64,000 nucleotides of DNA from Piscinibacter gummiphilus (GTDB taxonomy: Bacteria; Pseudomonadota; Gammaproteobacteria; Burkholderiales; Burkholderiaceae_C): contig NZ_CP015118.1 of the NCBI RefSeq assembly GCF_002116905.1, positions 5,580,001 to 5,644,000 of the forward strand, given 5' to 3'. Numbering within the stretch: the first letter of the stretch is position 1; every line of letters begins with the position of its first letter. This document shows, piece after piece, positions 16,736 through 25,225 of this stretch. Under the pieces are notes generated by a model. That model was not told the DNA's origin. It searched no databases and saw only the letters and a list, made by a program, of their open reading frames with translations. The translations under genes and the position numbers were made by a program.

Positions 16736-19303
16736 ATGAACGACGTGCTCCTCGACCGCCGCGGTCTCCTCGCGCTCGGCGCTGCCTCGCTGGCCGCGCC
16801 GGCCTTCGCCGCGCCCGCACCGCCCGCCCCGGGTCCGGCCGACACTCCCTGGCCCTTTGCAGTGAAGGTCAGCGGGACGCTGAGCCTGCTCGTGTACCCG
16901 CCGCAGCTCGACCACTGGGACGGCGGCGTGCTGAAGGCGCTCGCCGCGGTCGTGGCGCGCGAAGGCTCGGGCGACAAGACGCGCAACACCTACGGCACCG
17001 TGTCGATCGAGGCGAACACGCTCGTCGACAAGGGGGCGCGGCGCGTGACGCTCGACCACATCCGCATCGCCCACGCCGAGTTCCCGACGGCCGGCAACGA
17101 GGCGCAGGCCTGGGTGGACGCGCTGCAGAAGGACGCGGCCACGCGCACGCGCACCATCCCGCTCGACCTGCTCGAAAGCCAGCTGCACAACGCCGCGGCC
17201 GGCCGCTCCGCGGAAGCGCTGCCGCTGCGCAACGATCCGCCCGCCGTGGTGTTCTCGCGCCGGCCGGCGATCCTCGTGACGATCGACGGCAACCCGCACT
17301 ACGGCACGCTGCAGGGCAATCCGCTGCAGCGCGTGATCAACACCCGCGTGCTGCTCGTGCGCGACGCCGATGGCCGGCACTACCTGCACGTGTTCGACGG
17401 ATGGCTCACCGCCACGTCCCTTTCGTCCGAATGGACGGTGCTGCCGCGCGAAAGCGCCGACCTCGCGGCGCTGCGCGAGGTGGCCGAAAAGAACCGCGCC
17501 GCCGACCTGCTCAGCGGCACCACGGTGTCCACCGCCCAGGGCGCCAAGTCCGCGGAGAAACCGCCGTCGCTGAAGACAGGGACCGTGCCCGCCATCGTCA
17601 TCGCGATGCGGCCCACCGAACTGGTCGTGAGCGACGGCGACTGGAGCTGGACGCCCGTCCCGGGCACGCGGCTGCTGTACGTGTCGAACACCACGGGCAA
17701 CATCTTCCGCGACAACGGCGACCAGCAGGTGTACCTGCTGCTGTCGGGCCGGTGGTTCCGCGGCCCGGGCGAGAACGGCCCGTGGACCTACGTGGCCGCG
17801 AACGCGCTGCCGGAGGACTTCGCCAAGATCCCCGACGACAGCCCGAAGGAAAACGCGAAGGCGTCGGTGGCCGGCACGCCGCAGGCGCACGAGGCCGCCA
17901 TCGCGGCCACGGTGCCGCAGACGGCCGCGGTGCGCATCTCGCAGACGAAGATGCAGCCGCTGCGATTCGACGGCGCGGTGCAGTGGAGCGGCATCCCCGG
18001 CACGGCGCTGCAGTACGCGCAGAACTCGGCCACGCCGGTGATCCGCATCGACGACCGCACGTTCTACGCACTCGAGAACGGCGTGTGGTTCGTCGCGACC
18101 TCCGAGCAGGGCCCCTGGGTGGTGGCCACCACCGTGCCGGCCGTGATCTACGGCATCCCGCCCGCGTCGCCGCTGCACTACGTGACCTACGTGCGCATCT
18201 ACGGCGTGCAGGGCGACGTGGTCTACGAAGGGTATGCGGCCGGCTACCAAGGCACGTACATCGACCCGGTGACCGGGGTCGTGGTCTACGGCACCGGCTA
18301 CGTGTACGACCCGTGGCTCGGCACCATCTGGGTCGGCTACCCGCCCACCTACGGCTATGCCACCGCGGTGACGTACACGCCGTGGACGGGCTGGTTCTTC
18401 GGCTTCTGCTTCGGCTGGGCCTGGGGGGCCGCCACGTCGGCGTGGGGCTGGGGCTGGGGCCCGTATCCGTACTGGGGACCGTGGGGCTACGGCTGGGGCG
18501 GGTGGTGGGGTGGCGCCGCCTACGGCCCGCGCGGCGGCATGGCGGCGTGGGGCCCGGGTGGCTGGGCGGGCTACACCGGCCCGATCTACCAGCGCTGGGG
18601 CAACACCGCGGCCGTGTCGCGCTACACCGGCGGCTTCGATGCCTGGACCGGCAACCAGTGGGCCACGCGGTCCGGCATCGCCTACAACTCGCGCACCGGC
18701 ATCACCGCGGCCGGGCAGCGCGGCGTGGTCAGCAACGTGTACACGGGCAACTTCGCGGCCGGCTCGCGCGGGGTCGTCACCGGCCCTGGTGGCGTGGTGG
18801 CCGGCGGCACCCGGGGTGTCGCAGGCAACACCTTCACCGGCAACACGGTGTCCGGCAACAAGGGCTTCGTCTACAACCCGAACACGGGGAACGTGACGAA
18901 GGTCGGCGGCATCCACGGCGACCAGGGCGGCGTGGGCCACATCGGCGACGACGTCTACGCGGGCCACGACGGCAACGTCTACCGCAACACGGGCGACGGC
19001 TGGCAGAAGCACACCGACGGCGGCTGGCAGCCCGTGAACCCGGGCGGCGGCGCGGCTCCGGCCAGCCGCCTCGGCGAAGGGGGCGCCGGGCAACGCAACC
19101 CGAACCTCGTGCAGCGGCCCGGCGCGGGTGGCGGCGGCGAACGTGCCCCCGACATCGGCCAGCAACTCGACCACGACCGCGCGGGCCGCATGGCCGGCAT
19201 GGACCGCGCCAACCGCTTCGAGGGCGCTCGCGGCGGCATGCAGCGCTCGTTCGGCGGCGGGCGGCTCGGTGGCGGCGGGTTCCACGGCGGCTTCCGCCGC
19301 TGA
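16736..19303 (+). CDS. Large secreted Gly/Trp/Tyr-rich protein
   Basis: 855 residues starting with a twin-arginine-like or Sec signal (DRRGLLALGAASLAAPAFAA). Roughly residues 30-330 form a mixed domain. Residues 290-480 hold repeated surface-type units (LLYVSNTTGNIFRDNGDQQV..GRWFRGPGENGPW, then FYALENGVWFVATSEQGPW). A strongly aromatic low-complexity region (WGWGWGPYPYWGPWGYGWGG) follows at about 565-590. After it come short repeats of the type TGNQWATRSG, TGNFAAGSRG and TGNTVSGNKG, then a Gly/Arg-rich tail. Similar proteins are sometimes labelled carbohydrate-binding, without evidence of activity. It is probably an exported surface or matrix protein. The gene lies 15 bp after the channel-like gene and 6 bp before the antiporter. 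Confidence 0.8.
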   Translation: MNDVLLDRRGLLALGAASLAAPAFAAPAPPAPGPADTPWPFAVKVSGTLSLLVYPPQLDHWDGGVLKALAAVVAREGSGDKTRNTYGTVSIEANTLVDKGARRVTLDHIRIAHAEFPTAGNEAQAWVDALQKDAATRTRTIPLDLLESQLHNAAAGRSAEALPLRNDPPAVVFSRRPAILVTIDGNPHYGTLQGNPLQRVINTRVLLVRDADGRHYLHVFDGWLTATSLSSEWTVLPRESADLAALREVAEKNRAADLLSGTTVSTAQGAKSAEKPPSLKTGTVPAIVIAMRPTELVVSDGDWSWTPVPGTRLLYVSNTTGNIFRDNGDQQVYLLLSGRWFRGPGENGPWTYVAANALPEDFAKIPDDSPKENAKASVAGTPQAHEAAIAATVPQTAAVRISQTKMQPLRFDGAVQWSGIPGTALQYAQNSATPVIRIDDRTFYALENGVWFVATSEQGPWVVATTVPAVIYGIPPASPLHYVTYVRIYGVQGDVVYEGYAAGYQGTYIDPVTGVVVYGTGYVYDPWLGTIWVGYPPTYGYATAVTYTPWTGWFFGFCFGWAWGAATSAWGWGWGPYPYWGPWGYGWGGWWGGAAYGPRGGMAAWGPGGWAGYTGPIYQRWGNTAAVSRYTGGFDAWTGNQWATRSGIAYNSRTGITAAGQRGVVSNVYTGNFAAGSRGVVTGPGGVVAGGTRGVAGNTFTGNTVSGNKGFVYNPNTGNVTKVGGIHGDQGGVGHIGDDVYAGHDGNVYRNTGDGWQKHTDGGWQPVNPGGGAAPASRLGEGGAGQRNPNLVQRPGAGGGGERAPDIGQQLDHDRAGRMAGMDRANRFEGARGGMQRSFGGGRLGGGGFHGGFRR

Positions 19304-19309
19304 GCCGCC

Positions 19310-20515
19310 ATGGCCGAGACCGGAGGGGTCCCGTCCCTGCTGTGGGTGATGCTCGCCGCGGCGATGGCCCCCTGGCTGTCGGACCGGCTCGCCGCGCTGC
19401 GGCTGCCGGTCGTGGCGCTCGAACTGCTGCTCGGCGTGCTGATCGGCCCGGAAGGGCTCGGCCTCGCGGCATTCGATGGCGCCCTGCCGGTCCTCGCGCG
19501 GATCGGCGTCGCCCTGCTCTTTTTCCTCGCCGGCACCGAGATCGACTTCGGCACGCTGGGCGGCGCACCGTTGCGCCGGGGCGCGGCCGGCTGGCTGCTT
19601 TCGCTCGCGCTGGCCGGCGCGGTCGCCTTCGGTCTCGCCCACCTGGGCTTCCTGCACAACCCGGCCGTGGTGGCGCTCGCGTTGTCCACCACCGCGCTGG
19701 GCGTGATCGCGCCGATCCTGCGCGACGCGGGCCTCACCGGCACGCCGACGGGCATCGCCGCCACGGCCTGCGGCGTGATGGGCGAGGTGGGGCCGATCCT
19801 GCTGATGTCGGCGCTGTTCGCCGGGCCCGGCCACCAGCTGACCCAGGTGGGGCTCACCGCGCTCTTCGCGGCCATCGCGGTGGCGGTGTGCTGGGCCTCG
19901 CTGCGCATCCGTCCCCCGGGACTGCTGGGCATGCTCGCGCGGACGATGCACCGCAGCGGCCAATGGCCGGTGCGGGTCTGCATGCTGCTCGTCATCGCGC
20001 TCGTGGTGCTGGCCGAGAACTTCGGGCTCGACCTGGCCCTCGGCGCCTTCGCCGCCGGCCTGGCGGTCGGCCAGGCCAACCGCAACCCGCGCAGCGAGGT
20101 ACTCGCCCACAAGCTCGATGCCGTGGGCTTCGGCGTGATGGTGCCGGTCTTTTTCGTCACGAGCGGCATGCAGCTCGAGGTGCGGGCCCTGTTCGCCCAG
20201 CCCGCCGCGCTCGGGGCCGTGGCGCTGCTGACGCTGCTCCTGCTCGTCGTGCGGGGCTTGCCGGCGCTGGTGTTCCTGAATCCCCTCACGGCGCGCGAGA
20301 CCGCCGCCGTGGGCCTCTACGCCGCAACATCGCTGTCCCTGATCGTCGCGCTGACCTCGGCGGCCGTGGCGGTGGGACAGATGACCCGCTTCCACGCCAC
20401 CGAACTCGTTGCGGCCGGCCTCGTGTCCGTGCTGCTGTTCCCCTGGCTCGCCGGCCTGCTGTTGCCGCCGAGCCGGCGTTCATCCTCCGCGCCGGCCCCG
20501 GCCGATGCCCTCTGA
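19310..20515 (+). CDS. Cation:proton antiporter, CPA2/Kef-type membrane domain
   Basis: 401 residues, nearly all hydrophobic, with about 12 membrane spans. Family signs are the early LPVVALELLLGVLIGPEGLG segment, FFLAGTEIDFG, and the discontinuous-helix region DLALGAFAAGLAVGQANRNP followed by FGVMVPVFFVTSGMQLEV. No C-terminal TrkA-N/RCK regulatory domain is present, so this is a transport domain only. The family exchanges Na+ or K+ for H+ across the inner membrane. Ion specificity cannot be read here. It is unusual to find it between a large secreted protein and a periplasmic protein in one operon. Confidence 0.88.
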   Translation: MAETGGVPSLLWVMLAAAMAPWLSDRLAALRLPVVALELLLGVLIGPEGLGLAAFDGALPVLARIGVALLFFLAGTEIDFGTLGGAPLRRGAAGWLLSLALAGAVAFGLAHLGFLHNPAVVALALSTTALGVIAPILRDAGLTGTPTGIAATACGVMGEVGPILLMSALFAGPGHQLTQVGLTALFAAIAVAVCWASLRIRPPGLLGMLARTMHRSGQWPVRVCMLLVIALVVLAENFGLDLALGAFAAGLAVGQANRNPRSEVLAHKLDAVGFGVMVPVFFVTSGMQLEVRALFAQPAALGAVALLTLLLLVVRGLPALVFLNPLTARETAAVGLYAATSLSLIVALTSAAVAVGQMTRFHATELVAAGLVSVLLFPWLAGLLLPPSRRSSSAPAPADAL

Positions 20516-20542
20516 TCTTCAACCCGCACCCAGGAGACCCCG

Positions 20543-21130
20543 ATGAAGTCCCTTCCCAACGCCCTGCTCGTCGCCCTGTCGATCGCCGCGATGTCGAGTG
20601 TCTCGACGGTCCATGCCCAGGCGGCCACCCCCACCGTGGCCGACGCCGCCGCCGACGGCGTGCGCATCACCGTGGTGGGCGAGATCACCGCCGTCGACGC
20701 GGCGGCCCGCACCGTGTCCATCAAGGGCCCGAGCGGCAACATCGGCGACTACGCGGTCGACCCGGCCGTGCGCAACCTCGAGCAGGTCAAGGTCGGCGAC
20801 CGCGTGCAGCTCGACTACCGGGCCGCCGTGGGCCTCGCGCTGGTCAAGGGCGGCGACGGCATCCGCGAGAAGGTCGAGGGCGATTCGACCGCCACCGCCA
20901 AGGACGGCGCGAAGCCGGGCGGTGCCGTGCTGAAGACCACCACCATCGTCGCCAACGTGCTGAGCGTCGACAAGAAGCGCAAGCTGGTGAAGCTGCAGGG
21001 TCCGGAAGGCCGCGTGGTCGACGTGCAGGTTCGCGACCCCAAGGTGCTGAAGGAGGTCAAGGCCAACGACCAGGTGGTGGCGAAGGTGACCGAGTCGGTG
21101 GCGATCAACGTCAAGCCGGCGGCGAAGTGA
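20543..21130 (+). CDS. Periplasmic protein with two OB-like beta repeats
   Basis: 195 residues. The signal peptide ends near VHAQA. Two similar beta-rich modules follow: VVGEITAVDAAARTVSIKGP...VGDRVQLDYRAAVGLALVKG and IVANVLSVDKKRKLVKLQGP...ANDQVVAKVTESVAINVKP. Each has the shape of a small OB or DUF5666-like barrel, so an internal duplication is likely. The link between the repeats is charged and flexible (EKVEGDSTATAKDGAKPGG). No enzyme motif is seen. It ends the plus-strand operon and is convergent with the BamA-like gene 34 bp away. Confidence 0.75.
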   Translation: MKSLPNALLVALSIAAMSSVSTVHAQAATPTVADAAADGVRITVVGEITAVDAAARTVSIKGPSGNIGDYAVDPAVRNLEQVKVGDRVQLDYRAAVGLALVKGGDGIREKVEGDSTATAKDGAKPGGAVLKTTTIVANVLSVDKKRKLVKLQGPEGRVVDVQVRDPKVLKEVKANDQVVAKVTESVAINVKPAAK

Positions 21131-21164
21131 CCGCCGTCCCGGCCTCAGGCCGGGACGTGATGCA

Positions 21165-22325
21165 TCACCGCCAGGCGTTGCCCACCTGGATGTACCAGGC
21201 CTTGTCCTGCGTGCTCCAGGCCATGTCCATGCCCACGTAGATCCCGAGCTTGCTCGCGATCAGGTACCGGAAGCCCGCGCCCTTCGAGACCGTGCTCGCA
21301 CCGTCGGAGAAGTCCTCGCGGGTCCCCCAGGCCTTGCCGCCGCCGAGGAACCCGACGAGGGCCCAGCGGTGGTCGAGGTTCCAGCGCAGTTCGGTCTCGA
21401 GCACGGCGGTGCGGGTGTCCTGCAGCCGCATCGCGGGCACGCCGCGCAGGTCGACGAAGGGCAGCATGTAGAACGGCACGTCGCCCTCGGCGGCGCGACC
21501 GTCGGCGCGCAGGCCCAGCACGAGCACGGGCGACACCTTCCAGTAGCTGAAGACGTGGGCCCGGTACGACTGGAAGCGGGTGTCGCTGCCGATGTCGGGG
21601 TCGTAGAACGTGAGGTCGAGACTGCCGGTCCAGCCGGTGTTGGGTGTGAAGAGGTTGTCGCGCGAGTCGTACTCGAGCGACACGCCCAGGCCCGAGGCCT
21701 TGTTCGTGCGGGTGGTGTCGACGAACTGGCCGGCCTGCCCGGGCAGGTCGAACTTGTTCTCCAGGCTGAAGTAGTTCCAACGCAGCACGGCCCAGGCGTT
21801 GCTCTCGCCGAGGCGCACCATGCCGTGTTGCACCGACATCCATCCGTCGAGGTTGTAGGCGAGCGGGCCGATCAGCCCCCCGGCGCCGTAGAAGTCGAGG
21901 TTGACGTTGGTGCGGGCCACGCCGCCGCGCCAGCGGTAGCGGTCCTCCCGGAACGTGAACATGCCGCCGCCCCCCGCGCCCCATGTGCCGTTTTCGGTGC
22001 CGAACGCCGCCAGGGCGACGATGTCCGGCGGGGTGTAGTGGCCCGTCTCCTTGGCCTTCTCCGCCGAGTTCTTGATGGAATCGAGGAAGAAGACCGGGGC
22101 GATGCCGCCACCGTACCCGACGGCCGGCTCGGTGATGATGATGGGCACCGGCAGGAAGCCCTTCTGCTCGAGCAGCCAGTCGGACAGGTCGAGCTCACCC
22201 GTGGCCGGGTCCTTGAACCTGTCGGGCAGCCAGCCCTCGGCGAAAGCCGACGGCAACCCGAGCGCCATCAGCAACCCGGCCTTGCACCCCTGCGCCGCCA
22301 GGCGCCTCGCCACGGTGTGTCTCAT
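21165..22325 (-). CDS. BamA/TamA-type 16-strand outer-membrane barrel (surface antigen D15 domain), no POTRA domains
   Basis: 386 residues with a signal peptide ending near AFA. The mature protein is only a barrel: VGYGGGIAPVFF near the start, LGVSLEYDSRDNLFTPNTGW (the typical RDN...P..G barrel turn), and a C-terminal barrel run ending in a basic residue rather than Phe. No POTRA domains precede the barrel, so this is not the essential BamA. Such proteins are common as uncharacterised outer-membrane proteins. The ATG at 22325 gives the best signal peptide; an upstream frame start at 22367 would overlap the palindrome at 22363-22376, a likely promoter element. Confidence 0.82.
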   Translation of the reverse strand: MRHTVARRLAAQGCKAGLLMALGLPSAFAEGWLPDRFKDPATGELDLSDWLLEQKGFLPVPIIITEPAVGYGGGIAPVFFLDSIKNSAEKAKETGHYTPPDIVALAAFGTENGTWGAGGGGMFTFREDRYRWRGGVARTNVNLDFYGAGGLIGPLAYNLDGWMSVQHGMVRLGESNAWAVLRWNYFSLENKFDLPGQAGQFVDTTRTNKASGLGVSLEYDSRDNLFTPNTGWTGSLDLTFYDPDIGSDTRFQSYRAHVFSYWKVSPVLVLGLRADGRAAEGDVPFYMLPFVDLRGVPAMRLQDTRTAVLETELRWNLDHRWALVGFLGGGKAWGTREDFSDGASTVSKGAGFRYLIASKLGIYVGMDMAWSTQDKAWYIQVGNAWR

Positions 22326-22362
22326 CGTGGCGATTCTTCGAGCGGGTGGCGCGAAAGTAAAT

Positions 22363-22376
22363 TGCACCTTGGTGCA
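22363..22376. promoter_or_regulatory. TGCAC-N4-GTGCA palindrome upstream of the BamA-like gene
   Basis: TTGCACCTTGGTGCAA, counting the flanking bases, is a near-perfect palindrome 38 bp before the ATG at 22325. The same TGCAC-N4-GTGCA pattern occurs twice before the GMC operon (60453 and 60595). This suggests an operator for a shared regulator. The NtrC site has the same half-site but wider spacing, so NtrC is not implied. Confidence 0.45.
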
Positions 22377-22392
22377 AAGCGGCCGGAGAGGC

Positions 22393-23031
22393 TCAGACCG
22401 CGCGGCGCTGCTCCACCAGCAGGCGCACGGCGAGCGCGCCCAGCACGAGGCCCATGACGTAGCGCTGCACCGCGAGCCACGCGGGATTGCGCGCGAACCA
22501 CCGCGCGATGCGCGCCGCGCCGAGGGTCACCGCGAGGTTGACGGAAGCCCCGATCAGGATCTGCGTCGAGCCGAGGGCCAGGCTCTGCCCGAGCACCGAG
22601 CCGTGCTCCGGCGAGATGAACTGCGGCAGCACCGACAGGTAGAAGATCGCGACCTTGGGGTTCAGGATGCTGGTCAGCAGCCCCATCGTGAACAGCCGCC
22701 GCGGCGATTCGTCGGGCAGTTCGCGCGCCTCGAACGGCGACGACGCGCCGGGCTTCACGGCCTGCCACGCCATCCACAGCAGATAGCACACGCCCGCGAA
22801 CTTCAGCACCTCGTAGCCGAGCGGCACGGCCATGAACAGCGCCGTGAGGCCCAGCGCGGCCGAGCACATGTGCACGGTGAAGCCGAGCACCACGCCCACC
22901 CAGGACATCAGGCCCGCGCGCCAGCCCTGGCACAGCGAACGGGAGATCAGGTACAGCATGTTGGGGCCGGGCGTGAGCGCCATCAGCAGCGCGGCGCCGG
23001 CGAACACCGCGAGGGTGGTCAGCGAGATCAA
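22393..23031 (-). CDS. LysE/RhtB family amino-acid exporter
   Basis: 212 residues from a TTG start at 23031. Family features are the first span with LMALTPGPNMLYLISRS, the GFTVHMCSAALGLTALF region and the NPKVAIFYLSVLPQF motif, with six membrane spans in all. LysE/RhtB proteins export amino acids or their derivatives such as homoserine lactone or threonine. Specificity is not predictable. The TTG start was chosen because GAGGAG lies 6 bp upstream (23038-23043); an ATG at 23091 would add 20 poorly conserved residues. It is divergent from the acyl-CoA-binding protein gene. Confidence 0.88.
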   Translation of the reverse strand: MISLTTLAVFAGAALLMALTPGPNMLYLISRSLCQGWRAGLMSWVGVVLGFTVHMCSAALGLTALFMAVPLGYEVLKFAGVCYLLWMAWQAVKPGASSPFEARELPDESPRRLFTMGLLTSILNPKVAIFYLSVLPQFISPEHGSVLGQSLALGSTQILIGASVNLAVTLGAARIARWFARNPAWLAVQRYVMGLVLGALAVRLLVEQRRAV

Positions 23032-23037
23032 GGGGAA

Positions 23038-23043
23038 CTCCTC
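23038..23043 (-). promoter_or_regulatory. Ribosome binding site deciding the TTG start of the LysE gene
   Basis: GAGGAG on the minus strand lies 6 bp before the TTG at 23031. No comparable site precedes the upstream ATG at 23091. Confidence 0.6.
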
Positions 23044-23161
23044 GGGGTCGAACGGTGGAACTTTACGGCAGATGGCTTGTCCGACGCCCACACCTGGAAT
23101 CGAACGACCGTTCGATTTGGTTCACAATCGCGGAATTTCCACGCCCTCCCAGGAGCCTCCC

Positions 23162-23416
23162 ATGTCCGACCTCGCCACCCAGTTCGAAGCCGCCCGCGCC
23201 GATTCCAAGAACCTGCCGGAGAAGCCCGACAACATGACGCTGCTCAAGCTGTACGCCTTCTACAAGCAGGGCAGCGAAGGTGATGTCAACACCGAACGTC
23301 CCGGCATGACCCAGTTCGTCGACCGCGCGAAGTGGGACGCCTGGAACGAACTGAAGGGCTCGTCGAAGGAGTCGGCGCAGCAGGGCTACATCGACCTGAT
23401 CGAATCGCTGAAGTGA
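23162..23416 (+). CDS. Acyl-CoA-binding protein
   Basis: 84 residues, the standard length of the four-helix ACBP family. The signature region NMTLLKLYAFYKQGSEGDVN is followed by AKWDAWNELKGSSKESAQQG and YIDLIESLK. It binds long-chain acyl-CoA esters in the cytosol, buffering or delivering them. The ATG at 23162 follows CAGGAGCCTCC, which contains a good ribosome site. It stands alone between two minus-strand units, as is usual in Burkholderiales. Confidence 0.93.
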   Translation: MSDLATQFEAARADSKNLPEKPDNMTLLKLYAFYKQGSEGDVNTERPGMTQFVDRAKWDAWNELKGSSKESAQQGYIDLIESLK

Positions 23417-23431
23417 TCCGGTGCCGGGCCG

Positions 23432-24301
23432 CTACCGCTTGCGGCCCAGCCAGGTGACCAGCGCCCACGTGGCCCCCATCACCACGAACGACACGAGCGT
23501 CGTCACCGTGCCCAGCGCGTAGATGGCCGGCGTGGTCACCGTGCTGGTCAGTCCCTGCAGTTCGAGGGGCAGCGTGTTGACGTCGCCGATGGCCTGCGAC
23601 GTGCGCGCGATCTCGTCCCAGCTCAGCGTGAAGCCGAACATGCCGACGCCCACGAGGCTCGGCGCGACGAGCGGCAGCACCACGTGGCGGAAGCCCTGCC
23701 ATGGCGTGGCGCCCAGGTCGCGCGCGGCCTCCTCGTAGGCCGGGTTGAATCGGTTGAACACCGCCAGCATGATGAGCAGACCGAACGGCAGCGTCCACGT
23801 CAGGTGGGCGCCCAGGGCCGAGGTGTAGAGGCCCATCGCGGTGCCGTAGCCTTCGAGCAGCCCGTCGAGTCCCCACTGTGTGAGCAGCGCCTGCAGGCCG
23901 GTGTCGACGAGCCGGAACTGCAGCCCGATGCCGAGCGACACCACGATCGACGGCATGATCAGGCTCGCCACCGACGTGTAGAACAGCGCCCCCGCCCCGT
24001 TCAACCGGCGGCGGAAGGCGAGCCCCGCGCCGAGCGACAGCAGCACCGTCAGCACCATCACCACGGCGCCCAGCGCCACCGAGCGGCGGAACGCGGCAGC
24101 GATGTCCACCACGCCCATGCCTTCCCAGAGCTTGCCGAACCAGTGGAACGAGAAGCCGCGCATCGGGAAGGTGAGGCCGCCCTCGGGGCCCTGCAGGCTC
24201 AGCACGAAGATCACGAACATCGGTCCGTAGAGGAACAGCACGAACAGCGCGAAGACGGCCGCGAGGCCGTAGAAGGCGGGGGGGCGGCGGGAGGCGCTCA
24301 C
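23432..24301 (-). CDS. ABC transporter permease, PotC-type
   Basis: 289 residues starting with a GTG that overlaps the stop of the preceding permease (GTGA). Six membrane spans are expected. The cytoplasmic EAA loop reads EEAARDLGATPWQGFRHVVL. LSWDEIARTSQAIGDVNTLP resembles the PotC/YdcV group of spermidine/putrescine-type permeases. With the PotB-type permease, binding protein and ATPase it forms a complete four-gene importer on the minus strand. The gene is last in the operon. Confidence 0.9.
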   Translation of the reverse strand: MSASRRPPAFYGLAAVFALFVLFLYGPMFVIFVLSLQGPEGGLTFPMRGFSFHWFGKLWEGMGVVDIAAAFRRSVALGAVVMVLTVLLSLGAGLAFRRRLNGAGALFYTSVASLIMPSIVVSLGIGLQFRLVDTGLQALLTQWGLDGLLEGYGTAMGLYTSALGAHLTWTLPFGLLIMLAVFNRFNPAYEEAARDLGATPWQGFRHVVLPLVAPSLVGVGMFGFTLSWDEIARTSQAIGDVNTLPLELQGLTSTVTTPAIYALGTVTTLVSFVVMGATWALVTWLGRKR

Positions 24302-25170
24302 AGCTCCCTCCGCAGGTCGACCACACGCGTCAGGGCCCACACCATCATCAGCGTGGTGGCGAGCAGGATCACCGCATTGGCCGCGGCCATCGGGAACTGC
24401 AGGTACGAGGTCTGCACCTGGATCACCTTGCCGACCGAGGCGATCTGCTGGCCGCCCATCACGCCGATGGTGACGAAGTCGCCCATCACGATGGTCACCA
24501 CGAAGATCGAGCCGATGACGATGCCGGTGCGGCACAGCGGGACCACCACGTTCCACACCGTCTGCCAGCCCGTGGCACCCGAATCGCGCGAGGCCTCGAT
24601 CAGCGCGGGGTCGATGCGCTTCATCGAGTTGAAGATCGGCACGATCATGAACATCGTGTAGAGGTGCACGAAGGCCAGCACCACCGAGAAGTCGCTGAAC
24701 AGCAGCCACTCCACCGGTGAGTCGACCACGCCCAGCCCCAGCAGCCCCTGGTTCACGAGCCCGTTGCGCCCGAGCAGCGGCACCCACGAGATCATGCGGA
24801 TCACGTTCGACGTCCAGAACGGCACCGTGCACAGCACGAACAGCAGCGTCTGCATGGACGTGGACTGCACGTGGAACGCGAGGAAGTACGCCACGAGGAA
24901 GCCGAGCAGCAGCGTGATGGCCCACACCAGCACGCAGAACTTCAGCGTCGACAGGTAGGTCTTCAACGTGACGCACAGCTCCTCGGTGTTCGCGCAGCCG
25001 TTGAACACGTCGACGTAGTTCTTCACCGTGAACGCGGGGATCAGCTCGTAGTCGGTCGCCTGCCAGAAGCTCACCGTGGCGACGAGCAGCAGGGGGAGCA
25101 CGAGGAAGAGCGCGAAGACCAGGGCGAACGGAGTCGCCTGCAGCCACGGCGGAAGGTGCAGTGATTTCAA
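24298..25170 (-). CDS. ABC transporter permease, PotB-type
   Basis: 290 residues with a TTG start at 25170; no nearby ATG fits. The first hydrophobic span follows directly (ATPFALVFALFLVLPLLLVA). The EAA loop is EASRDSGATGWQTVWNVVVP. The family imports polyamines or related cations, but the group also contains opine and hydantoin-type transporters. The gene lies downstream of the binding-protein gene across a 55-bp gap that holds a REP-like hairpin at 25194-25217, a possible mRNA stabiliser or attenuator that lets the binding protein be made in excess. Confidence 0.9.
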   Translation of the reverse strand: MKSLHLPPWLQATPFALVFALFLVLPLLLVATVSFWQATDYELIPAFTVKNYVDVFNGCANTEELCVTLKTYLSTLKFCVLVWAITLLLGFLVAYFLAFHVQSTSMQTLLFVLCTVPFWTSNVIRMISWVPLLGRNGLVNQGLLGLGVVDSPVEWLLFSDFSVVLAFVHLYTMFMIVPIFNSMKRIDPALIEASRDSGATGWQTVWNVVVPLCRTGIVIGSIFVVTIVMGDFVTIGVMGGQQIASVGKVIQVQTSYLQFPMAAANAVILLATTLMMVWALTRVVDLRREL

Positions 25171-25193
25171 GGGGGCTCACCGAGGAGGCAGTG

Positions 25194-25217
25194 GGTCCCG
25201 GCGTTCGCCGGGATGAC
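25194..25217. repeat. REP-like palindrome, copy 1
   Basis: GGTCCCGGCGTTCGCCGGGA followed by TGAC. It forms a stem of CCCGGCG with CGCCGGG and belongs to the same family as the copies at 35707, 55799, 55851 and 57874. It lies in the gap between the binding protein and permease genes. Confidence 0.7.
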
Positions 25218-25225
25218 GCGCTTCG

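Noticed and set aside
14894..21240. Very long open frames on the opposite strand of the envelope operon and neighbours, over 1,800 codons
   Set aside because: High GC content leaves antisense frames open. The translations are Arg/His/Gly-rich without domains, while the frames chosen have signal peptides and family motifs.
22363..22376. NtrC binding site
   Set aside because: The NtrC site has the same half-sites, but they are set three bases further apart. All three copies here have a fixed N4 spacer.
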